From: Canna indica
Taxonomy: Eukaryota > Streptophyta > Magnoliopsida > Zingiberales > Cannaceae
DNA: 64,000 nt
Direction: 5' to 3'
Assembly: GCA_034359265.1 (NCBI GenBank)
Contig: CP136891.1
Location: 42,834,001-42,898,000 of the forward strand
Shown here: positions 44,793 through 57,850 of the stretch, piece after piece
How positions within the stretch are numbered: position 1 is the stretch's first letter
Layout of the letters: the number at the start of each line of letters is the position of its first letter
Notes under the pieces: generated by a model
Databases searched by the model: none
Told to the model about the DNA's origin: nothing
Seen by the model: only the letters and a program-made list of their open reading frames with translations
Position numbers and translations under genes: made by a program

Positions 44793-46299
44793 TATGGGCG
44801 AAATGGCGACACTAGAGGGGGTGAATAGTGTGTTTACTAAATCTATTAGCCTAAATTCCAATTTTATCATTCACTTAATTAGTTTAGGCAATTTGCAATT
44901 TTACGATTGGATGCAGAAGCAATAAATAATCAAGTAAATAAAACAAATAATTAAAAGCAATGCAAACACAGAATTTATAGTAGTTCGGTCCCAATGCCTA
45001 CTCCACTACCTAAGCACCCCGCTTAGGATTTCCAAACTAGATTTACTAGATTAATTAGAGTTTCCCTTACACAGAGGACTTTTCACTTGAAGAGTCTCAC
45101 TCTCGACCTAAGGTACTTCCACACCTCGAAGTATCCGTATTCTTATCGAGAGCACTCTTCCACCTCAACCCTAAGAGACAACTAGAACTAATCCTAGTAA
45201 CAACTACTTTTACAAAACTGGCTTTACACCTAACACCAGGTAACCACTTATACCCACAAGACCAAACACTTGGTCTTCACACGAAAAAATAAAATAGTTC
45301 AAATAACAACAAAAATTACAATGAAAAGAGCTCAAGATAAAACCAAGTATTTGTGCTCTTTTCCAAGACTTGAAACCTCCAACTCGCCGAGTCGTATAGC
45401 TCGATTCAATTGCCGAGTTGAGGCAGTAGCTAGCGCTTGAAAAAGAACTTGAGGAACAATAGAGCGCCACTTAATCGATCTTTTGGAAGGCTCTAATCTC
45501 CCTTTTAATGCTCAATGATCACTATAAGATTGAGAGAAGAGGATTAAATAAAGTATGAAGAAACTGTAGCTCAACCGATAAATTTCTATCCATTGCAGGC
45601 CGTCGGTCGATTGGTCGGTCGATTGACCGATCGACCGATAATTCGATCGCTGCACTTCTATCTTTGGTCGATCGACCGACGGGTCGATCTCCCAGACGTG
45701 ACTATTCATTTCCTCAATCCGGTCGACCCATCGATCGACCGACGCAGGGAAGCAAAGGTCGTGCACGTGTGATTTTTAATCCAATCGACTGCCCAAAACC
45801 AGACGCTAGGGCTACTGCCCAAAACCAACCTCTGTCGGTTGACGGACTGGTCGACTGAAGTGCCCACTGCCAGTTTTCAGCAGTGTTCGGTCGACCGACT
45901 GATCAATCGAAATGGCTGGTGCAATTTCTCTTACCCTATTCGGTCGACCGCCCCGGTCGACCGAACCTAGGTTGAAATTTATTTTTCAGCCTATTTTCTT
46001 CCGCGCTTCATTTCCGGGTTCCGGCTTTCAACGACCATCAACTTGGAGAGCTTTCATGTGATCTTTGACCCCGTCCAATACGTCTTTGGTGCACACGTCT
46101 TTCTTCGAGAAGTTTCCATGACGAACCCAAGCACGACGATCAATGTCCTTCTGATTTCCGATTTCTCTGATTTTTCTGATCGAGGACATTGAACGCTACT
46201 GATATGGAACCTAAATATATTCTCAATGAAATCATTAGTCTCATGTTTGTTATCATCAAAACCGAGATTAAGACTTAGGTTGAAAACCTAAAGACAACA
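44793..46299 (-). mobile_element. 3' LTR of the second gag-only copia element
   Basis: 1507 bp. The minus-strand start is TGTTGTCTTTAGG and the end ...TTTCGCCCATA. It is very similar to 51109-52580 but lacks a ~28-bp segment with the TATA box (junction near 45550), and it carries extra sequence in the palindrome region. Confidence 0.88.
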
Positions 46300-49200
46300 A
46301 TCTCCCCCTTTTTGATGATGACAAACATCCTTAAGAAAATATATCATTAAAGCATAGAGAATATCAATTAAGGGATTTCTCCCCCTATCAACATGCATGT
46401 CTATATAATTAACTCCCCCTATCTATATGCATGGATTTCCTATATTTTCCTCCCCTTTACCTATAGTTTTCTCCTATATTTTCTTATACTTTTCTCCCCT
46501 TTTTACTTATACGCTTCTCCCCCTTTTGACATCAATCAAAAAGGGCAAGAAAGGTCAATCTAGTCAAAGGGATGAACCACAAGTATTTTTTCATGAAGTT
46601 GAGACTCTAAAGATTATTTTCATGAAACATGAAAATCTCAACCATAGGGATGGAAAAACAAAATTTGATATGAAAACAAAATCTCATACATGATATGAAA
46701 AGAGTGATAGATAAAATTCAAAACAAAATCATGTAGGCACTCAAGTATGAATGTACTCATATCTTTTTCATAACATTTTTAGATTTCATTCACACTTTCA
46801 AAATACCAAGATATGATTATTTAAATCATGTATATCAAGTTTGAAGTGAAACTAATGTCATTTAATCCAAAGATGAACTTAGCATGTTTTCATTTGAAAT
46901 AAGCATGAAGGCATGAAAATGCTATGTCTCAAGTTTTGCTATCTACTCATGTTTTCTCAAATTTAGGCATCTAGACATCAAACATGAGATAATGTAAGAC
47001 TATGAATTAAGTTTGGGCTTAAGATGAGATTTTTAAGTTACTTTGTTGACTTAAGTCAACCTATACTTTGTTGACTTAAGTTTAAAATCAAACTTTTAAG
47101 TTTATACAAAATTATATTTTCGATGAAAAACTTTGGTACCAATTTTTGGATGAAAATTTTGATACCGAATATTTAATGGTCATTTGAAATGCATGAATAA
47201 AGTTTGAACTCAAAAGAATTTTCAAAGACCATTTTTCATCCTATATTGATTTTAATGAACTCAAAACACTAGATATTTCTAGCTATCATTCAAGAATTCA
47301 AAATCATTCCGAGAAATGATTTTACTCAATCAATGGTGTGAATGATATTAGGAACATAATCAAAATAGTATACACAAACTTTCGTTTGAAGTTTCCGAAA
47401 AATCAAAGTATTAAAAAAAATTGATATTTCAAAAAGATGATACTTTGCATTTTGAAAATCCAACTTCAAAATTCCATTAGAAATTAGATTCTTGATGAAA
47501 CTTTTTGAAACTTTTACTAATAAAACTAGATTCTTCAGTGAATGTGTAGTTTCAAGAATCACCTAAAAAAGATTTTTCTATATTTTCCTATAAATAACTG
47601 AAATTGCTACCAAATGTAGGTTGAAATGGTATTTTTGTAATTTTCAATTATTCTTAAAAACTTGTTCAATTTTCATTTAAACTTTCATGACACCACATGA
47701 TGGTCATGTAAATAGTATATGTCAAGTTTGAAATGAAAATTATGTCCTTAAGTCAAGATAGCAACCTAGCATGGTTTCATTCAAAACTAAACTAGTTTTT
47801 TTTATGAAACTTGCTAAGTTTCAATCTTAACATTTACTCATGATTTTTCAAACTTAAACCTATGGATACCTAACATGAGTAAATCTAAACATGTTCCCCA
47901 AATATGGATTAAAAATGAGACCTTTAAGTCAACTTGTTGACTTGGCTCAACTAGGTTCAAAAGAGATTTTCATGAAACCACCTCTATGTCATTTTATCCA
48001 TATCCATATGAATTTTCCAATCTAAGTGCTTGGAAACATGTCATACCTATTCCTAAACATGTTTATGAAGTTTGGACTTAAAATCAAGTGTCCAAGTTGA
48101 TTTGTTGACTTGGGTCAAACTTCTCAAGCTTAAGTCCTCTAAATTGACTTAGTTTTCAATTTGCTCAATCTCTAATGAATTTTCAATTTTAAGCAAATGA
48201 CAACTAATCATTAACACACATAAACATGTTCATCAAATTTTCAACTTAAAATGAAGTCTCTTAAGAAAAGTATTAACCTAGTTCAATTTCATAAATATCA
48301 TGATGTCATGAAATGAGCTAAGTTATCAAGATTTTTCTTACTCATAAAGATTCGAATATTTATCATGCAAAATCAATCATGAGTATATAGAGACATCATT
48401 AAAGCATAAATATTCAATTATTATACTAAGATTTTTGCAAAATCAAATTCATACATTTTTCTTGAAAATTTGCCCAACTTTTTCAATTCCTTTTTCATTT
48501 TCTTTTAGATAGCATAGCTTTCCAATTCTTAACTTGCAAGTAGACATCATTAGTATCATAATGAAATAATATGTCAACTCGCAAGCCAACAAACTAAATA
48601 GCAACGGTTTAATGCAAAGTTTCATTAAAAGAAAATTCAACATATGCTAGATAGTAATGATTCATTTTAAGGATTTATCATGATATCAAAATGAATCTAA
48701 GAGATCCTATGATGTGAAGCATTTGAGGAATGAGATCTCTAATCATGTTAAACTAGTTTGGACTTACAAGAAGGTCTCTACTAATAGATATTTACCTAGA
48801 ACAAGTTTTATTCAAAGAAATTTGTCTAAGTACTAAGTTTCCACCTACTCATGAAAATTCAAGTGTTTAACATGCAATTCTAATCATGAGTATAGAGACA
48901 TAACTTGAGCTTAAATATTTAGGTATAACACAAAGATTTTGAATTTATCAAAGTTATACCTTATTCATGATAATTTGCCAAACTAATCTTTTTCTTCCTA
49001 ATTACTAGCCTTCGATTTTATCATAACTTGCAAGCAATATTAGGATACCAAATGTAGGATAATGAGAATACAATTACTAGCAAGTTATCGAACTAGGTAG
49101 CAAAGAGAGGGATCAATTGTCGATATCAAAATCTACTTTGCTAAATAGTTTCAAATTCATTTCAAAAAGAAATCGAGTGATATCAAAATGAATTTTAAGA

Positions 49201-49600
49201 GATCACAAGAATAATATAAATTAAAATATGATCTCCAACCCTTTCTATTGGTTGAAAACTGAAAGGCCACAATGTGCCTATGATTTTAGAACCGCAAGGT
49301 CACTTAGGCCCATTACAGGCCACCTAGGTCTCCGAGGAGACCGGGAAATCAAAAATCAGAAACATTTTTCAAAAGACTCTTATTAAGAGCGGGAAAAACA
49401 ACTCAAATTGAACAAGTATCATAACTCCAACTTAAATAAAGCAAACCAAAGTAAGGAGATGATACCAGAATGTTTGATGCCAATTTTACTTAAGACATTA
49501 AGGTAGCTTGAAGTTGAAACCAAGGGAGGATTCATCATTCAAGTCCATGGTCAACTTCAACTCTTCACTTCTCTTTACCCTTGTGTGGTGGCTCCCCCTA
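46300..49600 (-). other. Non-coding spacer of the second gag-only copia element
   Basis: AT-rich, no reading frame of note. It contains long degenerate direct repeats: 46786-47060 resembles 47681-47950, and parts recur near 48018-48120. Each unit ends in a palindromic 'ttgacttaagtcaa'-like phrase. Matching sequence lies in the spacer of the copy at 33783-35589. Confidence 0.75.
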
Positions 49601-49712
49601 CAAGAGAAGATGAGACTTTTGGTACCCAAATAGCTTTGGGTCCTTGGGGGTTAGAGGGCTTAGGAATCCAAAGTGTCCTAACAACACTTGGATTTCTCTT
49701 TAAAGCGCAATC

Positions 49713-51040
49713 CTAAATAGCATGCCTATACACACCACAACAAAAACAATGTCCATGAAACTTTTTCTTTTCATTTCTAACATGGACATGAGATTTATTT
49801 TTAGAATGCTTGACATGAGAATGATGGTGAACCTTAGCATTCTTTACATAAGCATTTTTATTTTTAGTATTCTTAAAGGAAGATACATTTGATAAATAAT
49901 TGATTTTCCTATTTAAGAATACAACCTCATTTTTCAAATCACTCATGGATTTGTGAATAACATGCAATTGAGATTTCATCATACTATTTTCATTTTTGAT
50001 CTTTGTATTTTCTACCTTCAAATTTTCAATCTCAACTTTTGAGATATTTTTCAATTCAATTTTCAACTCATCATTTTCATTTTTCAAATCCATATTCTCA
50101 CTTTTTAAGTCTTCAATTTCAATTTTAAAATTGTCATGGCAAGAATTACTAGTTCTCCAAACATCACTACTACCAAGGCAATCAACAATTGAGGAACTTA
50201 GATTTGCCTTTAAATTTTCATTTTCTAATTCTAGAGCTTGCAAATCCTTAGTAAGCCTAGAGTTATCCTTTTTAATTTTCTTCATTTCTTTACTCTTTTT
50301 TAAGAGCATGACACACATACTTTTACATTCTTCTACTAATTCTTCATATGGCATCTTGAGTGAATGTGAAGAACTAGCATCACTATCATATGCTATATCT
50401 TTATCATGACTAAAAGTGGAATATTGTACCTCATCATGGATACCATGAGGCAAACCTTGGATGTGCCTTCATAGTCATGACAAGAGGATGCTTCTTGTGA
50501 TTTGGAGGTGGATGTTGAAGCACTTGTCCTCCTTTTGGCATTCTTCTTTGATAAAGGACAATTCCTCTTAATGTGCCCCTTTTCCTTGCACAAGTAGCAT
50601 ATCACTTTTCTTTTTCTGCTTTTTGATTTGCTTCTTTGACTAGAAGCACTAAAATCATCAAAACCGATGTTAGTACTAGGGGGATGACCATTGTCATCAC
50701 CACCCTCAACAAAAGTGTTAAGCTCTTCGGTTTTTGCATAATCATACAACATAGCAAGCCCAAATATCGAATGCGGAAGAACAATGCATAACTTTTTCAA
50801 GTATATCATTAGAGAATGAGCAATAAAGAAAATGTGTTGTCTTAGCATTCAATTCAAACAATCTAATTTGATATTGAGTCCAATCGTTAATGTCAACGGT
50901 GGGCTCAACATATTCATTTTTTAGCATGCACAATAGATCTAAACTTTGTGTTTTAAGAGAAGTATATATCCTACTTTTCCAAACACCAAAATTTTCTCAT
51001 CAAACCTAGGTGGTGCAAATGCTATACTCTCTAGAGCCAT
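49713..51040 (-). pseudogene. gag of the second gag-only copia element
   Basis: The start ATG is at 51040-51038 ('MALESIAFAPPRFDE'), frameshifted soon after. The UBN2-like part is 'DWTQYQIRLFELNAKTTHF' to 'HCSSAFDIWA'. Then, as in the other copy, it jumps to 'LYDYAKTEEL', skipping the middle of UBN2. The zinc knuckle 'CYLCKEKGHIKRNC' is intact (about 50590-50545). A long coiled coil follows (50350-49900, heptad-like Glu/Leu/Asn/Lys). A second knuckle 'CFCCGVYRHAI' stops at 49713, before its last Cys. The protein would be an RNA-binding Gag-like coiled-coil protein; frameshifts near 50430 and 50760 now break it. Confidence 0.85.
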
Positions 51041-51108
51041 TTTCGGATCAAGACAAGGTGTAGAAGAGATGGTGAAGTCTCAAGCTACGTACCCGCTCTG
51101 ATACCAAA

Positions 51109-52580
51109 TGTGGGCGAAATGGCGACACTAGAGGGGGGGGTGAATAGTATGTTTACTAAATCTATTAGCTTAAATTCCAATTTAATCATTTACTTAATTA
51201 GTTTAGGCAATTTGCGATTTGACGATTGGATGCGGAAGCGATAAATAATGTAGCAAATAAAACAAACAATTAAAAGCAATGCAAACACAGAATTTATAGT
51301 GGTTCGGTCCCAATGCCTACTCCACTACCTAAGCACCCCGCTTAGGATTTCCAAACTAGATTTACTAGATTAGTTTGAGTTTCCCATACACAGAGGACTT
51401 TTCACTTGAAGAGTCTCACTCTCGACCTACGGTACTTCCACACCCGGAAGTCTTTGCCTTCTTATCGAGAGCACTCTTCCACCTCAACTCTAAGGGACAA
51501 CTAGAACTAATCCTAGTAACAACTAATTTTACAAGACTGGCTTTACACCAAACACCAGGTAACTACTTACACCCACAAGACCAAACACCTGGTCTTCACA
51601 CGCACAAATAAAATAGTTCAAATAACAACAAAAATTACAATGAAAAGATCTCAATATAAAACAAAGTATTTGTGCTCTTTTCCAAGCCTTGAAACCTCCA
51701 ACTCGACAAGTCGTAGAGCTCAATTCAATTCCCAAGTTGAGGCAGCAACTGACGCTTGAAGAAGAACTTGAGGAACAACATAGTGTCGCTTAATCGATCT
51801 TTACGGAGGCTCTAATCTCCCTTTTAATGCTCAATGATCATTGTAAGATTGGGAGAATAATATTAAATAAAGTATTTGAGGGTGTATTTATACCCTCCTG
51901 AAGAAACGGTAGCTCAACGGGTAAATTTCTATCCGTTGTAGGCCGCCGGTCGATTGGTCGGTCGACCGACCGATAGATCAGTTATTCAATCACTGCACTT
52001 ATGTCTGTGGTCGATCGATCAACGGGTCGACCACCTAGACACGACTATTCATTCCCTCAATTTGGTCGACCCATCGGTCAACCGATGTAGGGAAGCAAAG
52101 ATCGTGCACCGCGTGATTTTTAATCCGATCGACAGATCGATCGATCGATTGCTAGGGCTACTGCCCAAAACCAGCCTCTGTTGGTCGACCGAAATGGCTG
52201 GTGCCATTTCTCTTACCCTATTCGGTCGACCGCCCAGTCGACCGAACCTAGGTTGAAATTTATTTTTTAGCCTATTCTCTTTCGCGCTTCATTTTTGGGT
52301 TTCGGCTTTCAACGTCCATCAACTTGGACAGCTTTCATATGATTGTTGCGCCCGTCCAATAAGTCTTTGGTGCACGTGTCGTTCTTCGAGAAGTTTCCGC
52401 GACGAACCCGAGCGCGATGATCAATGTCCTTCCGATTTCTGATTTCTTCGATTTTTTTGATCGAGGACATCGAACGCTACTAATATGGAACATGAAGATA
52501 TTCTCAATGAAATCATTAGTCTCATATTTGTTATCATCAAAACCGAGATTAAGACTTAGGTTGAAAACCTAAAGCCAAGA
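51109..52580 (-). mobile_element. 5' LTR of the second gag-only copia element
   Basis: 1472 bp with TATAAATA (minus, 51885-51892) and a GATCGACC-type palindrome cluster upstream of it (51945-52245). The LTR first bases are TCTTGGC (canonical TG changed). Primer site TGGTATCAGAGC lies at 51094-51105 (minus). Confidence 0.9.
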
Positions 52581-54250
52581 CGAACTTGTTCCACAGATTG
52601 GGAATTAGGCATCCAATCTCTTGGGCCTAGCCCGTAATCTGGCTCCTCAATGAGCCTCTCCGCCATTCATAAAGACATGGCGCAACATGACACAAGTTAA
52701 GTCTCTCCTATGCTGTCATAGGGGTGTCCTTATTGGAAAGCGTTTTAATACTCCAATACTCGACCCCAACTCCTAGACTCGTAATGTCATAACCCGTGTG
52801 GTTTTATTTCATGCATAAACTTTACTTGTTGGTTCATGACAGATTATGATGACCCTTTGCCCAATTTTAATTATGCAATTAAAATTTATATCACCAAGAT
52901 TAGGGTTTTATTTTAGGACGTGCCCAAAACTGATGTATTTAACCCGAATCAGGTCTCCAAAGTGTGTCCTATGTTTCCAAAATATATTTTCTGGTCGAAA
53001 TGATAGGTTACACAACTATGTTTAGATAAATACATACACCACAACAAGCATTTTAAAAAACAACACAGATTCATCATTCTCAGCATGAAATTTCAGCAAC
53101 ATTAAATTTTCATCATAGCATGAAAATAAATCCAAAATTTACAGAAATTATATCCTTAATTATCATCAAAACAGAATACTTATCTTGAGATAAATCTCCC
53201 AAATTTCACAATCTTTAAATAAGGCTAACAAGCACCAACAACACCAGAAACAAGAACAAACACCATGGTCAAGAACCCATCTTTCGAGAACCTTCATGGC
53301 ATCAACATCAAGGTCCATATTTTGTAAAAACATGATTTTTTCAAAAATCACAGATTAAATACTAAACATGCTTGAACATATAAGAACTCATTTTAATAAA
53401 CAATTCAAGACATAAACCACAAGATAACCAAAATCTCTCACTTGGCATTTCATCGAACACCTTGAGGACACCCTTGCTCCACCCATGGCCGAGCACCCCT
53501 AGGGTCGCCCTAGGGCTGCCAAACCCCATAGGAAAGGTTTTAGGGTCTCCTCAAACATGACAATAAAAAAGAATGGCGAAAACTTGCGAGATCAAAGGAA
53601 AACATTCAAGAACATCCAAGCCTTCAAAATTGGTTTCAAGAATCCGAAGAAACCCGGGAAGAAGGAGGGTAAAACTACTCACCTAAATAGGAAGGATGAT
53701 TAAAGAAGAAATCCCGGATGATGGCCCTTGAATCCAGCTTCAAAGATGGCGGCTCGACTCAAGGAAGGGGGAAAGAGGGGGCGGCGGCTCACCTCAAGCT
53801 GCCGGCTTGAGGAGAGGAAAAGGGGAAGAGAGAGAGGCTGGCTCGGTTTGGCTCCTCTCTCCTTTCACAACTTGTGCTGCTCCAATGGGGAGCCACAAGC
53901 CAAGGGGAGGGGGTTTTATACTCCCTCCTCAACCCTAACTCCACTAGCCCTTTATCAAACCCGCATCCGCCTCAGGCCGAATCCGAACTTGCTAACTTAA
54001 ATAATCCTATTGTAATCCCATGATAAATTATAAGCAACCACATATGCACATCCACATAAACTAAACAATTATGCATACACAACATGAAATTAAATAAATT
54101 TAACTACTCAAGCAAAATTCACATATCTCATATTCTTACTTACCCGAGCTCGCAAGCTCGCTCCAGACCATGTGTCGACTCGGCTCGACCTCGGACTAGT
54201 CCGCTAGGCTGGCAAACACAAACCACAAGAGGAAAATATAATTAAATCGA

Positions 54251-57200
54251 ATTGGTTAATCACGTTAAGAATTCTACCGTGATCGTAAAGATTCTATCGG
54301 ATTGATTTTTGGGCGATTGGCCGCCCCTTACCTTGCTTTGCCACCTCCTTTATTCTTCAATTCTTGATGAATTCTTTGTGGTTTCTTGATGTTTGTTGAG
54401 GGCTCTTGGTGGTTGTTTGATATCTTGATGAAAGGGGAGAAGAAGGAGGGTGTTTAGGGTGTGCTGCCCCCTTGTAGGGCAATTTAGGAACGCAAGGGTG
54501 TCCGACCAACCCAAATGTGAAATTTTTATGGTTTCAATCTATTTCTCACACCTAGTAGACACACTATAGGGTATGTGGAACTTGTTCCTAAGGATAGAAT
54601 TGATGTAGGACCCTACAATTAGACAATTGAAAACCTAGGGACACCTAGAGACACTAGGACCACAAGTTAACTTTTGGGAGGGCCGATCGTAAGGACACCT
54701 AAGGGGGGCGAACCTTCCTTTCCCTTAGGACACTCGGGTGAGGTAGGTAGTCTGGCCATATTCCTAGGGGTCCTTAAGGGCAGATTAAAGTTGTGTAGGA
54801 TCATTAAAGGGGATGCCCTATTCCTAGGGTTTGCTATACATGCTTCCATGATTTTATCCTACGCTTTTGAACATACTATGCTATAGTTCTATACTTTTTG
54901 TGCACGCTGTGATGTTGTGGTTCTAGTCTTAATTCCATTAATATATACTTGTATGTGATTGTGGTGGATGACGGGAGGAGGCGGAGGTGAAGGTATGCCC
55001 TAAGCATGCCTTTATTTACCTATCGTGCACATCTTGTTTATGATCATTATATATGTACTTGCGTGTGTTGTTGGTGAAATGGCCACACTAGAGGGAGGGT
55101 GAATAGTGTGTTATCTAAATCTTTGTATCTAATTCTGATTTTAATCTTTTTCTTAAACTACTTAGGCAATTCACAAATTCGAATAACAAGCGGAAGCAAT
55201 AAATAAGACAATTAAGCAAAGACAAGAGAGACAACGCTAACACAATGGTTTATAGTGGTTCGACCCCAATGCCTACTCCACTAGCTAAGCACCCCGCTTA
55301 GGATTTCCAAACGAGTTTAACTAGATTAATTAGTTTTTCTTACAATGAGGACATTACACCGGAAAGTCTTAGCTCTCAAACTGAAGGTACTTCCACTCCC
55401 GGAAGTATCCTGCCTTCCTACCGAGAGCACTCTCCCACCTCAACCTATGGACAACTCAACTAATCCTAGTAAACTTCGTTGACACCGGTGGAATTAAGCC
55501 TTAATACCAAGGCAACCACCAACTCAATCAAACCTAGCAACCTAGGTTTTCACATATTCAAATACAATGAAATAAACACAAAAATACAACAATAATGAGA
55601 GCAAATAATAAACAATATAAACTTAACTCTCAAACAAGATGTCCTAGCTCCTCATGATGACTTGAATATGAATCAAACCAAGCTCAAAGTCGATATCAAG
55701 GTTTCTAGGCTAACAGCTAGGGTTCTTTGCAAAGATGGCTCAAGAATTCTTGTAGAGATGCAAGGAGTGGCTCTTTGAGGCTTAGAGGCATCAACATAAG
55801 GCTTGGAATGAGTTTGAGATGAGTATTTATAACCCCCCAACACTCAAGGCTCGTCAATGGGCATTTTTCTGCCCGTTGCCGATGTCCAATCGCTTGCCGG
55901 TCGATCGTCGGTCGACCGACTGAGCAAACGCCGAGAAACCGAAGGCATTCTGCCCATTCTAGGCGTCAGTCGATCGATCGGTCTGGCGATCGAAATGTCT
56001 TCTCCTTCTACCGATCAATCGAACCTGGGCAGACTACTTGGTTTGGCTGATTTTTTCTACTTGTTTGCTCATTTTTGGATTCCGTTTTTGCTAAGTCTAC
56101 GTATATAACATTTCTACATATATGTTATATAAGGATTACCCCCCATCTAGATTCAGTAAAAATATCTAAAAAATCAAAAACCTTAAGAATCAAATTCTAG
56201 CTTTTGAGGTGTAGTACAAATTTCTGAAAAACGAAAATTTTCTAATCTTCCGGGTTAAATATGGGTAGGCTAAAGGCTTCCGAAAAATCCTTAAAAATAT
56301 CTTGTTATCTAGTTTTTACCTAAGGAACAATTACCGACACTTTTGGTTCCAAGAAAATATCTAGGTTATATAGCCCACCAAGGAGCTCCCTAGGCTTAGT
56401 GAATTTCAGTGCGTTTTCTAATTTTCTAGGTTTTCATGATTTGGGGTTCAGGTTTGGGTTTTGGGTTCTTATGCATCATCATGAGGATTTACAACATAAG
56501 CTAGACACTCTAGACCTAAACTTTAACTTCCCAAAGAATCCCGAGCGTCCTTGCCGATTTCTCTAATTTCTCCGATTTCTCCGATTTTTCCGATAACGGA
56601 CGTTATGCGCTATCCGACTTGGAACGTGAAGGTATTTCTCAATGAAATAATTAGTTACATGTTTGTTATCATCAAAACCTACATTAAGACCAATGTTAAA
56701 AATCTTAGTCCAACATGTGTGATGTGTGGTGTGATTGTTGCATTGTCCCGGATGCCTCGCTGGTGAAGGGAGGGTATGCCCCAAAGAGACAATGTTGGCC
56801 TTAGTCCGACTAGTGAGGGGAGCTCATAATCCCCAAAGAGAAAGTCTGAAGACCTGACCGGTGAGGGGAGCGTATGCCCCAAAGAGACGGATCGGAAGAG
56901 CCGTGTCAGTTAGGGGAGAGCATACCCCAAAAAGACGACATTGGCTGGGTGGTAGATCGGAGGCCGCACCGACTACCTACCCTATGTGGTGATGAGGGCC
57001 GATGGGTCCGGTTGAGCATGTGGATGGTTGAATTTAGCATATTATATGTTGTGGCATTTTCTTGTAGGTTGCTATATGTTGACGAGGATGATTGCGCTGC
57101 TAAAATAAATGTTCAAAATAAAATTATGCTTTATGTTCTTGTGCTTACTTGTATGCTTTTAATTATTGCATGATGATGATGTTGTGGTAGAAATTGAGGA

Positions 57201-57654
57201 CTGATGTAATCACTAAGTCCTAGTTGGATTTACCCCTCATATCAGTTGTTTTGCAGTACCTGAGCTAGATCGAAGAGACATTGGGGTGCAGTAGCGTGAC
57301 TGGTGGCGGCAGGGCAGCAGGTCTCGTGACATGTCGTGGTCAAGGGGGATACCCAAGTCATTTTTACGTCTTTGAGTTGTTGAGTCATGTCAACTAGTTT
57401 TATTTATTTGTTTCCACACTTTTTTGTCATTTGTGGTGTCGTGTTTAGTAATTAAATTTTAGTAAGCAATTTGAACATTTACTATTTGTTGAGTTGGTGG
57501 TCTAGGGTTTAGTTGAAATTAAATGTTTCTTTTTAAATCCTTGAGTTATTATTAAATGTTCAAGTTTGGTTTATGTGTTCATGTTGTTTGGTTTGGGTTA
57601 GGCTTCAGGGTACGTGTCGTCCCTGGCCGGTCATACCAGATTTGGGGTGTGACA
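54251..57654 (+). mobile_element. 5' LTR (truncated) of the second-family element
   Basis: It aligns with 62258-63999 of the 3' LTR and ends GGGGTGTGACA. Lacking the LTR start, TATA box and donor, it cannot drive transcription like the 3' copy. A copia solo LTR sits at 55069-56715. The acceptor TTTTGCAG at 57256 and the stem TAAGTCC/GGATTTA (57214-57232) are kept. Confidence 0.88.
55069..56715 (-). mobile_element. copia solo LTR, 1647 bp
   Basis: It runs TGTTGGTGAAATGG ... AGTCCAACA with the duplication TGTGT at 55064-55068 and 56716-56720. TATAAATA (minus) is at 55824-55831, and a palindrome cluster lies at 55895-56030. The region 56150-56700 is divergent from the other copies. It is a solo LTR by recombination. 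Confidence 0.92.
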
Positions 57655-57658
57655 AAGT

Positions 57659-57670
57659 TGGTATCAGAGC
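57659..57670 (+). promoter_or_regulatory. Primer binding site
   Basis: TGGTATCAGAGC, four bases after the 5' LTR end, a perfect tRNA-Met-type site. Confidence 0.9.
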
Positions 57671-57850
57671 GGGTACAACAATAGGATAGTAGGTTTCGTT
57701 TGGGTGCATTGCTAGCGTGTTCACATAAGGTATGTCCTAGTCACGAGATCGATAACTGAACCTGCACACCAGCAGTGGTACGTATTCTTTTTAATTAAGT
57801 TGTTATTTTTTTATTGAAATTTTATGGTGCTTGCTTCTTATTTAATAGCA

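Larger units (their letters stand above)
44793..52580 (-). mobile_element. Second gag-only copia element, 7788 bp, minus strand
   Basis: 3' LTR 44793-46299, internal 46300-51108, 5' LTR 51109-52580. The duplication CGAAC is at 44788-44792 and 52581-52585. Gag (51040-49713) is followed by a 3.3 kb non-coding spacer and the purine tract AAAAAGGGGGAGA (minus strand of about 46301-46313). No pol is present. It is longer than the copy at 30902 mainly through a longer spacer and a complete 3' LTR. Confidence 0.93.
43869..54250 (-). mobile_element. 5' LTR of a Tekay element, split by a copia element
   Basis: LTR parts are 43869-44792 and 52586-54250 (about 2.6 kb). It starts TGTCACGCCCC and is closely similar to the solo LTR at 229-2745 apart from a small deletion near the start. 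It ends at about 54250, where it abuts an LTR of another family, lacking the last ~15 bp. Conserved items are the acceptor TTTTGCAG (about 44237), the hairpin array 44479-44792, the donor GTGAGTAG (53682) and a TATA-like TATAAAA (about 53915). Confidence 0.9.
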
